Position numbers and translations under genes: made by a program. From a virus, in IMG/VR virus record IMGVR_UViG_3300032084_001130, positions 1-36,835 of that record: a stretch of 36,835 nt of DNA, one strand, 5' to 3'. Below the pieces are notes generated by a model. The model saw nothing but the letters and a program-made list of their open reading frames with translations, was not told where the DNA came from and made no database searches. Shown here one piece after another: positions 1 to 8,532 of the stretch. The number at the start of each line of letters is the position of its first letter. Positions within the stretch are counted from its first letter, which is position 1.

Positions 1-2038
1 TGTTATTCATTGCGTTATTGTCAAAAGACCAAGCGAATTGGTATTTGTTTTTATACTTTGACACTTCTGGTACAACCACTGGTAGTGGTGCTCCACTCTT
101 AGATTTCTTTGTTGTGATTAAAGTTCTAGGTGCTTCAATACCATTTGTTGATGATGAAACAACCGATGAACTTTCACAAGGCATCTGAGCTGTAAGTGTC
201 GAGTTTCTCATTCCAAACTCTAAAACATCTCTTCTCAATTTATCCCAATCTTTAGATAATTCTCTATGAACAATCTTATCTACATTTTTGTTGTAGTGGT
301 CGATTGGTAGTAATCCTTTCGCATATTTTGTTCTATCGAACCATTCACAAGGACCTTCTTCTTTTGCTAATTCAACAGAAGCTTTAATTAGATAGTATTG
401 AATATTCTCAAATAACTCATCAATTTTCTCTAATGATTCTGGATTATCATATGATAAACCATTCTTAACCATCCAATAAGCAAAATTAGTTACACCAACA
501 CCGATACTTCTTCTCTTTAACATCTTTCTAGCGGCTGCCATAGGATATTCTTGATAACTAATAACACTATCTAATCCTCTTACAATATATTCACATACAA
601 CCTCTAATTCATCTAAGTTTTTAATTGTCCCTAAATTTATTGCTGCCAATACACAAAGAGCAATTTCAGCATCTGTATCATCACCATCATCAATATGTGA
701 TATAGGTGATGTGGGCAAATTTATTTCCGTACAAAGATTTGACATATTGATTTTATCTGTAAATGCTGAGTGATCGTTGGCATTATCTATATTCATAATA
801 TAGATTCTTCCTGTCTCAACTCTTTCTTGTATCAATAAATCCATTAATTCTCTAGCATTTATTTCTCTTCTAGGAATTGTTGTGTCAGCCTCAAACTGCT
901 CATATAACGCATCAAACTCATCATTATACCCAAAGGCTTCATATAATCCCGGTACATCTGATGGTGAGAATAATGAAATCACTTTGTTTTCAACAAATCT
1001 CTTATAGAATAATCTACTGAATTGAATTGCGTGATCCATTCTTCTAACTCTGTTTAAGTCGTTTCCTCTGTTGTTTTTCAAAACAATGATATCCTCAATC
1101 TCTAAGTGCCAGAAAGGATAGTAAGCCGTAGCTGCACCACCTCTAATACCACCTTGTGAACAAGATTTAACCGTACCTTCAAACATCTTTAAGAAAGGGA
1201 TAATACCTGTGTGAACTGCTTCACCACCTCTAATCTTAGAACCAATACCTCTTAAACGGAAGTTTAATCCAATACCTGCTCTTTTAGAGATATATTTACC
1301 TACTGCAGTGTTAGAGTTAAAGATAGAATCTAAATCATCAGCCACATCAATCAACACACAAGAAGAATATTGTCTTGTTGGTGTCCTTACTCCCGCAACA
1401 ATTGGTGTTGGTAAAGAGATTTTATGTGTTGAGATTAAATCGTAGAAAGTTTTTATCTTTCTTAATCTATCTTTAGTGTCTCCACCTTTAGCAAATAAAG
1501 TCATAGCAATCAACATATACATAAATTGTGGTGTTTCATAGACAACATCAGTTTTTCTATCTTTGATTAGATACTTATCAACCAATTGTTGTAATCCACC
1601 ATATGTCAATTCCTCATCTCTATTGTGTTTAATATACCCTTCAATCTTATCGAAATCATATTCCGTATAATGATTAAGAATATCGGCATCATATACACCT
1701 CTCTCTACATTAAGTTTAATAAAATCTTTTAGTCTAGGAAAACTTCTGTATGTGTTGAAGATTTCTTTCCTTAAAAGATAATTTAATAATTTACTAGCAA
1801 CAAACTGATAATTAGGAGTATCCTCAGTTATCATATCTGCCGCTGATTGAATCAATACTTTATGTATTTGAGTTGTTGTGATACCATCAAATAATTGTAG
1901 GTGAGCATTCATAGCTACATCTGAAGCACTAACTCCGTTAATGTCCTCAACAGCCCATTCTAAAACTCTGTTAATCTTTTCATAATTAACAGTCTCCTTC
2001 TCACCATTTCGTTTAACTACATTAATTTTTGACATCAT
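1..2038 (-). CDS. nrdA: Ribonucleoside-diphosphate reductase, large (alpha) subunit, 3' end cut by window
   Basis: Class I ribonucleotide reductase large subunit, which makes deoxynucleotides for phage DNA synthesis. The frame runs 679 codons from ATG 2038 to the window edge, so roughly the last 80 residues, including the expected C-terminal cysteine pair, lie outside. An ATP-cone domain occupies about residues 1-95. Visible family landmarks are C227 (YSSCVL), C436 in NLCTEI with E438, C462 in IALCVLAAINLG, and PCESSSVVSSSTNGIEAP near the end. C227, C436 and C462 correspond to the redox and radical cysteines of E. coli NrdA. A second ATG follows at once (2035). It is the last visible gene of the replication operon, 26 nt after gp41. 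No intein or intron interrupts the visible part. Identification is firm; the small subunit is not in the window. Confidence 0.95.
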   Translation of the reverse strand, partial: MMSKINVVKRNGEKETVNYEKINRVLEWAVEDINGVSASDVAMNAHLQLFDGITTTQIHKVLIQSAADMITEDTPNYQFVASKLLNYLLRKEIFNTYRSFPRLKDFIKLNVERGVYDADILNHYTEYDFDKIEGYIKHNRDEELTYGGLQQLVDKYLIKDRKTDVVYETPQFMYMLIAMTLFAKGGDTKDRLRKIKTFYDLISTHKISLPTPIVAGVRTPTRQYSSCVLIDVADDLDSIFNSNTAVGKYISKRAGIGLNFRLRGIGSKIRGGEAVHTGIIPFLKMFEGTVKSCSQGGIRGGAATAYYPFWHLEIEDIIVLKNNRGNDLNRVRRMDHAIQFSRLFYKRFVENKVISLFSPSDVPGLYEAFGYNDEFDALYEQFEADTTIPRREINARELMDLLIQERVETGRIYIMNIDNANDHSAFTDKINMSNLCTEINLPTSPISHIDDGDDTDAEIALCVLAAINLGTIKNLDELEVVCEYIVRGLDSVISYQEYPMAAARKMLKRRSIGVGVTNFAYWMVKNGLSYDNPESLEKIDELFENIQYYLIKASVELAKEEGPCEWFDRTKYAKGLLPIDHYNKNVDKIVHRELSKDWDKLRRDVLEFGMRNSTLTAQMPCESSSVVSSSTNGIEAPRTLITTKKSKSGAPLPVVVPEVSKYKNKYQFAWSFDNNAMNN

Positions 2039-2064
2039 AATATTTTTAATTTATTAATAAAACT

Positions 2065-3459
2065 TTATTGTTTTTTCTTTTTCATCCTTTCTTCTTTCTT
2101 AGCCATAGCCTGTATAACCATATCCGACCTTCTTTTGTCTTCGCCTTTCTCGAATTGTAAGAATGAAACATCACTAGTTTCCTCAGTGTCTATTTTAAGA
2201 GTACCATTATCAAAAACAATATCTTCAAAGATAATCCCATCTTTACCAAATCTAGATTTAAGTATCGCTAATGTTGCCCTACCTTCCTCTTTCTGTTCTA
2301 ATGTCTTAGCAACTGACATAATAAAGTGACCTATTTGTCCTTTCTTAATAGAACCACCAATCATATCCGCTTCTACGACATTTGCTCCGATAGAACTTCT
2401 ATTACCTTGTACTGCTGTCCATCCCGCAATATTTAATTCCGCAATCATAGTCTCAAACTGCCTCATAATTGGACCTTCACCAGAATATTCATCCTTAAAT
2501 TGTTTTGTGCTCTCAACACAATCAATATAATCTAAGAATATAACATCAGGTTTCATTCCCGTTGAAATTAGTTTTCTTAAATATTGTTTAATGTTAGGAA
2601 TTGTTGTACCATCACTAGCCATCTTTTTAAGGATTAGATTTCCTTTTCTACCTTTGAATCCTTCAATAGTCTTTTTAACTTCATCCTTCTTTTCCGTTAG
2701 CTCATTTAATGGTATCTCAGTCCAACATGTGAAATGTTTTCTTTGAATAACCTTTGGATTATCCTCAAAAAATATTTGTACTACATTATAACCTAAATTA
2801 TATGCAGTATTTGCCATTCTTGTTATCATCGTAGTTTTGCCGACCCCGAACGGGGCAAGAATAACCCCTAATTCTCCTTTCGATAACCCACCGTCCATTA
2901 GATTATCTAAACCTACTAATCCTGTTGGGATTGGTTTTCTGAAATCATCAGATAAAACATCCTCAATAGCGTGAAACACATCTATACCACCATCAGATTC
3001 GGAACCAACAGAAAGAGCTTCTTTCATTATTTCTTCACACTCATCATACCTATCAAAATCACCAGATTCTAATATCTTTTGAATTTTTTGTGTGGCTTTC
3101 TTTAACTCTTGTTGTTTACAAAACTGAACAGCGGTGTCTTGTATATGTATACAATCTTTATCATCACTACCTTGTATTTCTTTAATCATTGCAATTGCCG
3201 ATTCTCTGGCAATTTCCCTCTTAATATCCTTATTCACCACTTGTTGTAGTGTGTCATAGGTTGGGATAGTTTCATACTTTTCGTGATAATCTTTAACACT
3301 AGCAACTAATAACCTTAGATATTCATTGTCAAAGTATTGTGGATCGAGAATCTCGATAATAGATTCAGAAAACTTGATGTCTTCCATTACTTGTCTAGCC
3401 AACTTTACCTGAAAACTATATCCTAAAAACCCTAAATTCTTACTCTCTTTTTTTGACAT
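2065..3459 (-). CDS. 41: Replicative DNA helicase, gp41/DnaB-like
   Basis: Hexameric 5'-3' replicative helicase of the DnaB/T4 gp41 family, which unwinds DNA at the phage fork. At 464 aa it is close to T4 gp41 (475 aa). The N-terminal ~170 residues are helical; the RecA-like motor follows, with Walker A APFGVGKT at about 202-209, Walker B DVIFLD ending at D310, and a later GNRSS plus LAILKSRFG segment typical of DnaB sensor and arginine-finger regions. The C-terminus is lysine-rich (MKKKKQ). It sits between a 154-aa unknown and nrdA in the operon that starts at gp32. The leader is AT-rich with no Shine-Dalgarno sequence. No primase domain is fused and no primase gene is visible in the window. 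Confidence 0.93.
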   Translation of the reverse strand: MSKKESKNLGFLGYSFQVKLARQVMEDIKFSESIIEILDPQYFDNEYLRLLVASVKDYHEKYETIPTYDTLQQVVNKDIKREIARESAIAMIKEIQGSDDKDCIHIQDTAVQFCKQQELKKATQKIQKILESGDFDRYDECEEIMKEALSVGSESDGGIDVFHAIEDVLSDDFRKPIPTGLVGLDNLMDGGLSKGELGVILAPFGVGKTTMITRMANTAYNLGYNVVQIFFEDNPKVIQRKHFTCWTEIPLNELTEKKDEVKKTIEGFKGRKGNLILKKMASDGTTIPNIKQYLRKLISTGMKPDVIFLDYIDCVESTKQFKDEYSGEGPIMRQFETMIAELNIAGWTAVQGNRSSIGANVVEADMIGGSIKKGQIGHFIMSVAKTLEQKEEGRATLAILKSRFGKDGIIFEDIVFDNGTLKIDTEETSDVSFLQFEKGEDKRRSDMVIQAMAKKEERMKKKKQ

Positions 3460-3492
3460 AAATTGAAAATCTTTGTAATTAATAAATATGTG

Positions 3493-3957
3493 TTAAAGCG
3501 TGATTCCCGCGTACTCCGTTGTTAATTTTTTGCTACTCAACGTTTTTTGTATCTTAGAGATAATTCCCGGAATTAATTTTCTAATATCCACATCATATCT
3601 CACTTTTGGTGGGTACCAGTTTCCACTGAATTGTTTCTGAGCAACTACATTTCCATGTACTTTAATCTCAAAAGAAAATACATCCTCATCAGCAAATAAA
3701 TCTTTTACTTCGATATCTTCTGGATTTTGTTTTGTAAATGGATTGTAGTATCTGTAAAGATAATCTTCAGCTTTTTCTCTGAATTGATCTTCAATCATAC
3801 CAACAACCTCATCAATACAATTCTTAATCTCTAAAGATCTTAATGATTTTGGGTTATATCCTCTAACATTAAAGTTTCTTCCTACAATCGGTCTCTCATT
3901 TCCGTTAATTCTTAAATAAAACTCGAACGGAAGGTTTTCATAATTTTTCTTACTCAT
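3493..3957 (-). CDS. Unknown protein in the replication operon (154 aa)
   Basis: I do not recognise this family. It is a 154-aa soluble protein with no membrane segment and no catalytic motif that I can see. Its middle (DLFADEDVFSFEIKVHG, then NWYPPKVRYDVDIRKLIPG) looks like alternating beta strands, and the N-terminal half carries an amphipathic helix with many charges. It lies 10 nt after the RNase H gene and 33 nt before gp41, inside a run of replication genes, so a replication accessory role is reasonable by context. T4 has the helicase loader gp59 as a replication accessory, but I see no sequence argument for gp59. Real gene, function unassigned. Confidence 0.8.
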   Translation of the reverse strand: MSKKNYENLPFEFYLRINGNERPIVGRNFNVRGYNPKSLRSLEIKNCIDEVVGMIEDQFREKAEDYLYRYYNPFTKQNPEDIEVKDLFADEDVFSFEIKVHGNVVAQKQFSGNWYPPKVRYDVDIRKLIPGIISKIQKTLSSKKLTTEYAGITL

Positions 3958-3967
3958 AATCTGTTAA

Positions 3968-5011
3968 TTAATTTGTTTGATTAAAATACTTTTTTTCTTT
4001 TTTAATAATACTCAGAAAAGGTCTCAAATACTCTATATAACCATCTCTCCCACCTGGTATCGCCATAACGAATCCATCTTCTAACATCATCTTTAATACG
4101 TTCTTTGTGTTTCTATCCTCTGGGTCTACTGGTGAATCAATAATGGTGTTTAGATTCTCTTTACACTCTTCTGTAATAATCGGTTTTTTAAGGTTAATAA
4201 TTTTTTCGTTAATTTCAAATAATCTTTCTTTTTGTGAACCATCTGTTACACCATTTAATATATTGTCTAATGTCTTTAATCTCTTTTTTCTTTCACTTTG
4301 TATTGTCTCAATCTTATTGAATATTTCCTCTAAAGTCAATTTTTTTTCTCCTAACTCAGGAAAATATTTCAACAATGTTTTCTCCTTTACACCTTTCACT
4401 CCTTTAATGTTATCACTAGCATCACCAGTAATAATTTTAATAAGTGCAGAGTTTTCTTGATGATGGTCGAAATGCTCATTATAGTTGTTCTTAGAGACTA
4501 TCTTTCTTTTGTTAATAACATATATAGCAATCCTCTCATCAATCAACTGGCACATATCCCTGTCGTTTGTAAGGATAACAATTTTCTCATCTTCTCTAAT
4601 CTGATTACAATAATAAGCAATACAATCATCTGCCTCACAAACTTCATCCTCATATTGTCTAAGGAATAGTTCTTCAGCATATAACTTAACTCTTTCTTTT
4701 TGAATAAATAACTCTGGTTCTTTAGGTTCAGATTGGTTATAGAAGTCCTTATCTCTGTTCTGTTTATATTCTGGATAGATATCATATCTCAATCTACCAC
4801 TGAATTGCCCATCCCAGAAGATAAAAACTCTATCAAACCTGTTTTCTGTAATAACCTTTCTCAAAAGTGAAAAGAACTGGAAAAGACCCCCAATATGTTC
4901 CCCATTATAATAAAGGTTAGATGCTCCATGATACGCTGTTTTAATCAGTGCATCACCATCAACCAATAATGTGTGTTTATATCTTTTTTTATTCTTTAGG
5001 GGCCTTCCCAC
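3968..5011 (-). CDS. rnh: T4 RNase H-like 5'-3' exonuclease (FEN/PIN family)
   Basis: Structure-specific 5' nuclease related to T4 RNase H and FEN-1, expected to remove RNA primers and process flaps on the lagging strand. The 347 residues carry the acidic metal-binding set in order: D18 and D20 (LLVDGDAL), D67 (FIFWDG), D128/D129 (CEADDC), D150/D152 (LTNDRD) and D197/D200 (TGDASD), followed by a helix-hairpin-helix-like KGVKGVKEKTLLKYF. The start is GTG at 5009-5011, because the nearby ATG (5018) is in another frame and a TGA lies two codons upstream in this frame. It is preceded by uvsX (34-nt gap) and followed by a 154-aa unknown. Length and motif order fit the family well. Confidence 0.92.
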   Translation of the reverse strand: MGRPLKNKKRYKHTLLVDGDALIKTAYHGASNLYYNGEHIGGLFQFFSLLRKVITENRFDRVFIFWDGQFSGRLRYDIYPEYKQNRDKDFYNQSEPKEPELFIQKERVKLYAEELFLRQYEDEVCEADDCIAYYCNQIREDEKIVILTNDRDMCQLIDERIAIYVINKRKIVSKNNYNEHFDHHQENSALIKIITGDASDNIKGVKGVKEKTLLKYFPELGEKKLTLEEIFNKIETIQSERKKRLKTLDNILNGVTDGSQKERLFEINEKIINLKKPIITEECKENLNTIIDSPVDPEDRNTKNVLKMMLEDGFVMAIPGGRDGYIEYLRPFLSIIKKEKKYFNQTN

Positions 5012-5045
5012 TTCTCATAAATTAAATGGTTAAACAATAGAAATA

Positions 5046-6095
5046 TTAATTATCAGAATAATCAACAGCCGATTCAATAACTCCTTCTTCTTCAATACCA
5101 AAATCTACAGCTTCTGCAGTGGTTTCAAAAACATTCGCCCAATAATCTTTGTATTCGGCTTTGTAGTTATCAATTGCCTTTTTGTCATCCTCGATAAATC
5201 CGTGTGTTGTCGCTAGTAACTTACAATCAGCATATCCTAAACCATTCATATGGTTTTTGTGGATACCAACTTTTGTTCTGATAGCAAAGTTTACCTTTCT
5301 ACCTTTGTTGGTTGCCGATAGTTTAGATACACCAGAACTCTTCTGATTACCAAATAAGAATACTAAAGAACAAGATAAATAAATAGATTGTCCTCCCTTT
5401 GGTTGTATTCTTGGTTGAGAGAATGGATTATCTGGTAATTCAACCCAAGGCTGATTAACAAATATCATTGTATTGGTATAAGGGCTACTTTCTTTTCTAG
5501 AAGATGTAATCCTTTGTGCCATACCCATACCCCATTTCTCTGAGATAATTCTTGCAGTGTGTTGGTTACCACCTTTTCCGTTGAAAGACATTTCACAAGG
5601 AATTGTCCCAATAGAATCCCATAGGAATACTATGTCGTGTGGTATCTCACCGTTCTTCTGTGCATTTAATACTTCAGTTACATATTCGAATGCTTGCTCA
5701 ATATAATCAAAACCTAATTTGTATAATAAGAAACCATCCCAATAAGCTTCTACCTCACCTGTATCTTCATTAACTTCTTCAACATACTCTGTTTGTAATC
5801 CCATTGTCTTAGCATGTTCAAAACTCCATTTCTGTTCTGTTATAATGAAAACAGGTAAAATACCTTTTTTCTGAGCATCTACTGCCGCTTGTATCATAGC
5901 AGTGGTTTTACCCGTATCTGAATGTCCTAAAAACATATTGATTTGTCCCATAGCAGGACCTGGAATACCAGTCGCCTTCTGGAAGGCTTCTCCCAGATCA
6001 AAGTATTTTTGTTCTTTATACTTATCACTGGAAGAAAACTTTTTCCTTATAGACGAAAAATCAGTAGTTTTTTTCTTTAATGGTTTTTTAGCCAT
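5046..6095 (-). CDS. uvsX: UvsX, RecA-like recombinase
   Basis: Strand-exchange protein of the RecA/UvsX family, used in T4-type phages for recombination-dependent replication and repair. It is 349 aa; T4 UvsX is about 390. Walker A is GHSDTGKT at 57-64 and Walker B is HDIVFLWD ending at D160. The segment around VNQPWVELPDNPF and QPKGGQSIYLSCSLVFLFG corresponds to the DNA-binding loop region of the family. It is translated 19 nt after gp32, its partner on single-stranded DNA, and precedes the RNase H gene. I see no uvsY nearby. The tail is acidic (FGIEEEGVIESAVDYSDN). Confidence 0.94.
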   Translation of the reverse strand: MAKKPLKKKTTDFSSIRKKFSSSDKYKEQKYFDLGEAFQKATGIPGPAMGQINMFLGHSDTGKTTAMIQAAVDAQKKGILPVFIITEQKWSFEHAKTMGLQTEYVEEVNEDTGEVEAYWDGFLLYKLGFDYIEQAFEYVTEVLNAQKNGEIPHDIVFLWDSIGTIPCEMSFNGKGGNQHTARIISEKWGMGMAQRITSSRKESSPYTNTMIFVNQPWVELPDNPFSQPRIQPKGGQSIYLSCSLVFLFGNQKSSGVSKLSATNKGRKVNFAIRTKVGIHKNHMNGLGYADCKLLATTHGFIEDDKKAIDNYKAEYKDYWANVFETTAEAVDFGIEEEGVIESAVDYSDN

Positions 6096-6114
6096 ATCTT
6101 CTTAATTTTTAATA

Positions 6115-7017
6115 TTAGAAAGGTAACTCGTCATCGTCATCCTCAGAATCCAATGCTACAGCTTCCACTTCTAATTCGTTTTCATCATCTTCAGTTAAAC
6201 CTTCCATCATATTGATTTCTTCCTCTAATGATGCAGTTTCTTTTTCTTCTTTGTCTTCTTCTGCGACAAACTTCTTTAATTCTGAATCCCAAACTGGTGT
6301 CTTTTGTTCAGCAACAATATTAACAAACTCAACAGGTTTAACAGAATATACATCTCTCCATGTCTCTTCGTTTGCCATCCACTCTTTTGCCTCTGCAGAC
6401 TTAGGGTCAGTCAATACTGAAGGATCTTCAGCCATAATGTTTGTTACAACACTCCAACCTTTATCGTTTCTTGTTGTTGTAATAACAATGTCTCTTCCTT
6501 CTCTAGGATCCATAATGTTTCCTCTCTTCTTTAGAATAGGAATTAATTTATCCATAACACCATCTCCTGTGTATTTGTGTTTGAATCTCCAGAACTTAAC
6601 TCCGTGGTCTTCGTTATCTCTGTCAATTCCTTTAACAACATAATACTTTCTTGCAGTATATGATGAAGCCAAAGCTTTTGCTTTTTTACTTCCATCTTCG
6701 TATAAAGCATCTTTTGCTTCACAGATTTTACAAGGTTCACCATCATTCAATTTTGTGCAATGGATTTTTTCATACTTACCATTTACGTTCATCTCATGGT
6801 AATAAGTCTCAACGAATGGAGACTTTGTAGGGTCATTCGATGGTAAAATCCTAAACGTCTTCTCAGCACTCTTTTCACCTTTTCTTAATTTTTCAGTGAA
6901 GTACTTCTTCAATCTTTCTTCGTTTGAAACTTTAGGTTTACTACCATTCCCTCTCTCGCTATTCTTTTCATATTGTGAAAGAATTGCGTCTAACGGATTA
7001 ATTTCATTTTTCGCCAT
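6115..7017 (-). CDS. 32: Single-stranded DNA-binding protein gp32
   Basis: T4 gp32-type ssDNA-binding protein, coating single strands during replication and recombination. Residues 1-50 give the basic N-terminal region (LKKYFTEKLRKGEKSAEK). The OB-fold core follows with FRILPSNDPTKSPF, matching T4's IRFLPSKND region. Zinc ligands are visible as H74 (YYHEMN), C87 (IHC), C96 and C99 (PCKIC), the same H-C-C-C order as T4 H64/C77/C87/C90. From about residue 250 the protein is very acidic and ends in DSEDDDDELPF. That tip resembles the bacterial SSB tail (DDDIPF) and differs from T4 gp32, as I recall it. It is the first gene of the replication operon, with a host-like promoter at 7058-7088 and a terminator upstream at 7106-7141. 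Confidence 0.94.
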   Translation of the reverse strand: MAKNEINPLDAILSQYEKNSERGNGSKPKVSNEERLKKYFTEKLRKGEKSAEKTFRILPSNDPTKSPFVETYYHEMNVNGKYEKIHCTKLNDGEPCKICEAKDALYEDGSKKAKALASSYTARKYYVVKGIDRDNEDHGVKFWRFKHKYTGDGVMDKLIPILKKRGNIMDPREGRDIVITTTRNDKGWSVVTNIMAEDPSVLTDPKSAEAKEWMANEETWRDVYSVKPVEFVNIVAEQKTPVWDSELKKFVAEEDKEEKETASLEEEINMMEGLTEDDENELEVEAVALDSEDDDDELPF

Positions 7018-7050
7018 TTAACTCTTTTTTTTAGTTTATAAAATAATTTA

Positions 7051-7090
7051 ATTTACTCAAATATAATCACGTTTTTTCAGAAAGTCAATT
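7051..7090 (-). promoter_or_regulatory. Bacteroidota-type promoter of the gp32 replication operon
   Basis: Read on the minus strand, TTGAC at 7088-7084 is followed by a 20-nt spacer and TATATTTG at 7065-7058. This is a perfect match to the Bacteroidota primary sigma -7 box TAnnTTTG with a -33 TTG. The expected start point is near 7051, leaving a leader of about 34 nt before the gp32 ATG. No late-type ATATTTATA element lies here, so host RNA polymerase could transcribe the operon early. Confidence 0.8.
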
Positions 7091-7105
7091 ACGACTAAAA
7101 ACAAA

Positions 7106-7141
7106 AAACGGACAATGATTTAATATAATCAATGCCCGTTT
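7106..7141 (-). terminator. Intrinsic terminator after the acidic late gene
   Basis: Two 15-nt arms (7106-7120 and 7127-7141) pair with two mismatches around a 6-nt loop. On the minus strand the stem ends in CCGTTT and runs into a T-rich tract (TTTGTTTTTAG), the layout of a rho-independent terminator. On the plus strand no T-tract follows. It separates the late unit (8084-7171) from the gp32 promoter. Confidence 0.82.
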
Positions 7142-7170
7142 AACTGTCAATATTTTATAGTTGTTTATTC

Positions 7171-7905
7171 CTATTCTTTAGGATTGAAACTACTTTTGAT
7201 GTCTGATTCATTATACTCATCATCAATATCTTGTTGTGTTAATACATACTCTTCTTCTTCACCTTCTTCACCAGTTGCATCATAACCTTCTCTGTCATTC
7301 CAAAAGTCAGTTAGTTTTACACTGTAAGGGAAAGAATCCATAGACCTCATACTTAACTTCTCAGTTGGTGAAGGGTTTCTTTGGATAACCTCTTTTTCCA
7401 ACTCATCCATTTTATTGATGATTGCGTCCATACCTGTAAGTTTTTGTTCCAATTCTGAAAACTTACCTAATAAGTCATCAATTTTAGAGGATGCTTGTGA
7501 AGCTTCTTCTTTTGCTTCTTCAGTTTTATCAACGATATCTGTTACGTCAACTTCAACTTCTTCATCACCACCCATTGGTTCTTCCATAGATGGCTCATCA
7601 GCAAACTCATCTTCAACCCCCATTTCACCACCAAATGGATCTTCATCCATTTCTTCACCACCTTCTTCAGCAGCAGGTTCTTCAAATGATACTTCTTCTC
7701 CTTCTTCAGGTGTTGGTTCTGCAGCTAAGTCTTCAGGAATATCTACATCTTCCTCTTCTTGCTCAGTTAATTCAGCATCAAAAAGTAATTTGTCTTTATC
7801 ACCATTAGGTACATCACCTTCCATTCCCATCATAAAGGTGTATTCTAAGATTGAGTTAAATCTTTTTAACTGCTCTTTTAATAATTCTTTGTTTTCCTCT
7901 TCCAT
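7171..7905 (-). CDS. Highly acidic protein, probable virion/prohead core component (244 aa)
   Basis: I do not recognise a named family. The 244-aa protein is strongly acidic: residues ~45-125 are dominated by E, D, P and G (runs such as EEGEEVSFEEP), followed by a coiled-coil-like stretch (KIDDLLGKFSELEQKLTGMD) and a C-terminal part with FPYSVKLTDFWNDREGY. The N-terminus (LLKEQLKRFNSILEY) resembles the tag of the proteins at 23694 and 25731 and contains I-L-E at 19-21. A late-type promoter (8112) drives it together with a 59-aa gene whose stop overlaps its ATG by one base, and a terminator follows. Low-complexity acidic proteins of this kind suit a scaffold, prohead core or internal protein. 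That role is inferred from composition and late expression only. Confidence 0.82.
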   Translation of the reverse strand: MEEENKELLKEQLKRFNSILEYTFMMGMEGDVPNGDKDKLLFDAELTEQEEEDVDIPEDLAAEPTPEEGEEVSFEEPAAEEGGEEMDEDPFGGEMGVEDEFADEPSMEEPMGGDEEVEVDVTDIVDKTEEAKEEASQASSKIDDLLGKFSELEQKLTGMDAIINKMDELEKEVIQRNPSPTEKLSMRSMDSFPYSVKLTDFWNDREGYDATGEEGEEEEYVLTQQDIDDEYNESDIKSSFNPKE

Positions 7906-8084
7906 TACATTAAAAGTTCTCTTCCGTCATTGGTTTTATAAACCTTATTTACTCTTTCAACAATCTCTTTTCCATCATTGATAATACACTCATCACCAAC
8001 ACATTCTTTCTCATTGTTTTCCCCTAAGAAATCATCAAGATTGTTTTCTAATTCTTTTTTCTTGTTCTTATCTTCTGTATTCAT
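7905..8084 (-). CDS. Small late protein with CX4C (59 aa)
   Basis: A 59-aa reading frame from ATG 8084 to TAA 7907-7905; the stop shares its last A with the ATG of the acidic gene (TAATG), a translational coupling layout. The first half is charged (MNTEDKNKKKELENNLDDF); the second half has ECVGDEC, then DGKEIVERVNKVY and TNDGRELL. The paired cysteines could bind a metal, but this is not shown. The late-type promoter at 8112-8119 lies 28 nt upstream. I do not recognise a functional family. The alternative ATG at 8089 hits a stop after two codons, so 8084 is the start. Confidence 0.7.
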   Translation of the reverse strand: MNTEDKNKKKELENNLDDFLGENNEKECVGDECIINDGKEIVERVNKVYKTNDGRELLM

Positions 8085-8110
8085 AACATTCGATTTTATT
8101 CGTCTTATAC

Positions 8111-8120
8111 TTATAAATAT
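8111..8120 (-). promoter_or_regulatory. Late-type promoter element (59-aa / acidic gene unit)
   Basis: On the minus strand this reads ATATTTATAA, followed by an A-rich stretch, one of eight copies of the same oriented element. It lies in the 37-nt gap between the 136-aa gene and the 59-aa gene, so it would start the unit ending at the 7106-7141 terminator. Confidence 0.65.
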
Positions 8121-8121
8121 G

Positions 8122-8532
8122 TTATTCTTCAGAAAACTCCCTCTTTATATCATTAAAAACTAAACCTTCTGGTGTTGTTAAAACCAGTTTATTCTGATAC
8201 TTTTCCCAATCTAATTCGTAATTTCTGTGCTCTACATTACCACTTTCCAAACCATTCTCTTCTTCGATAAGTCTGTTAAGTGCGTTAATTGTGTATAAAC
8301 ATTCACCTTTTTTATGAATTATAATTGTTCTAGGGAATATTGACTTTAAGTCAATCTTTTTTCCGTCTTTTAAGAATACTTTGTATGTAACAATTTTCTT
8401 TATAGGGTCATCTATATTATCATAGATGAATATTCTTTCTCTGTCTAACTTAAATCTCTTTTGCAAATAATTTAAGAACGTCTCTAACCTTTCTGGGAAA
8501 ACAAAAGACGCTAATATGATACTTCTATTCAT
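8122..8532 (-). CDS. Unknown protein (136 aa)
   Basis: Soluble 136-aa protein of unknown function. It starts MNRSIILASFVFPERLETFL, then predicted alternating strands and helices (RIFIYDN, KIVTYKVFLKDGKKI, TIIIHKKGECLYTINALNRLIEE). The pattern of a short beta strand followed by an amphipathic helix near the start suggests a small alpha/beta fold. Its start overlaps the end of the 201-aa gene by 8 nt, so the two are co-translated. It lies between the baseplate hub gene and a late unit and is not obviously a virion protein. I considered the translational repressor RegA because of its size and found no convincing motif match. Confidence 0.8.
   Translation of the reverse strand: MNRSIILASFVFPERLETFLNYLQKRFKLDRERIFIYDNIDDPIKKIVTYKVFLKDGKKIDLKSIFPRTIIIHKKGECLYTINALNRLIEEENGLESGNVEHRNYELDWEKYQNKLVLTTPEGLVFNDIKREFSEE

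Noticed and set aside
3493-3957. T4 gp59 helicase loader
   Set aside because: Position near gp41 and gp32 is suggestive, but I could not match sequence features to gp59, and the length (154 aa) is well below gp59's 217 aa.
7415-7981. Long plus-strand open frame (about 188 codons) antisense to the acidic gene
   Set aside because: Its translation is low-complexity serine-rich, the mirror of the E/D codon runs of the acidic gene. It has no leader or promoter of its own.
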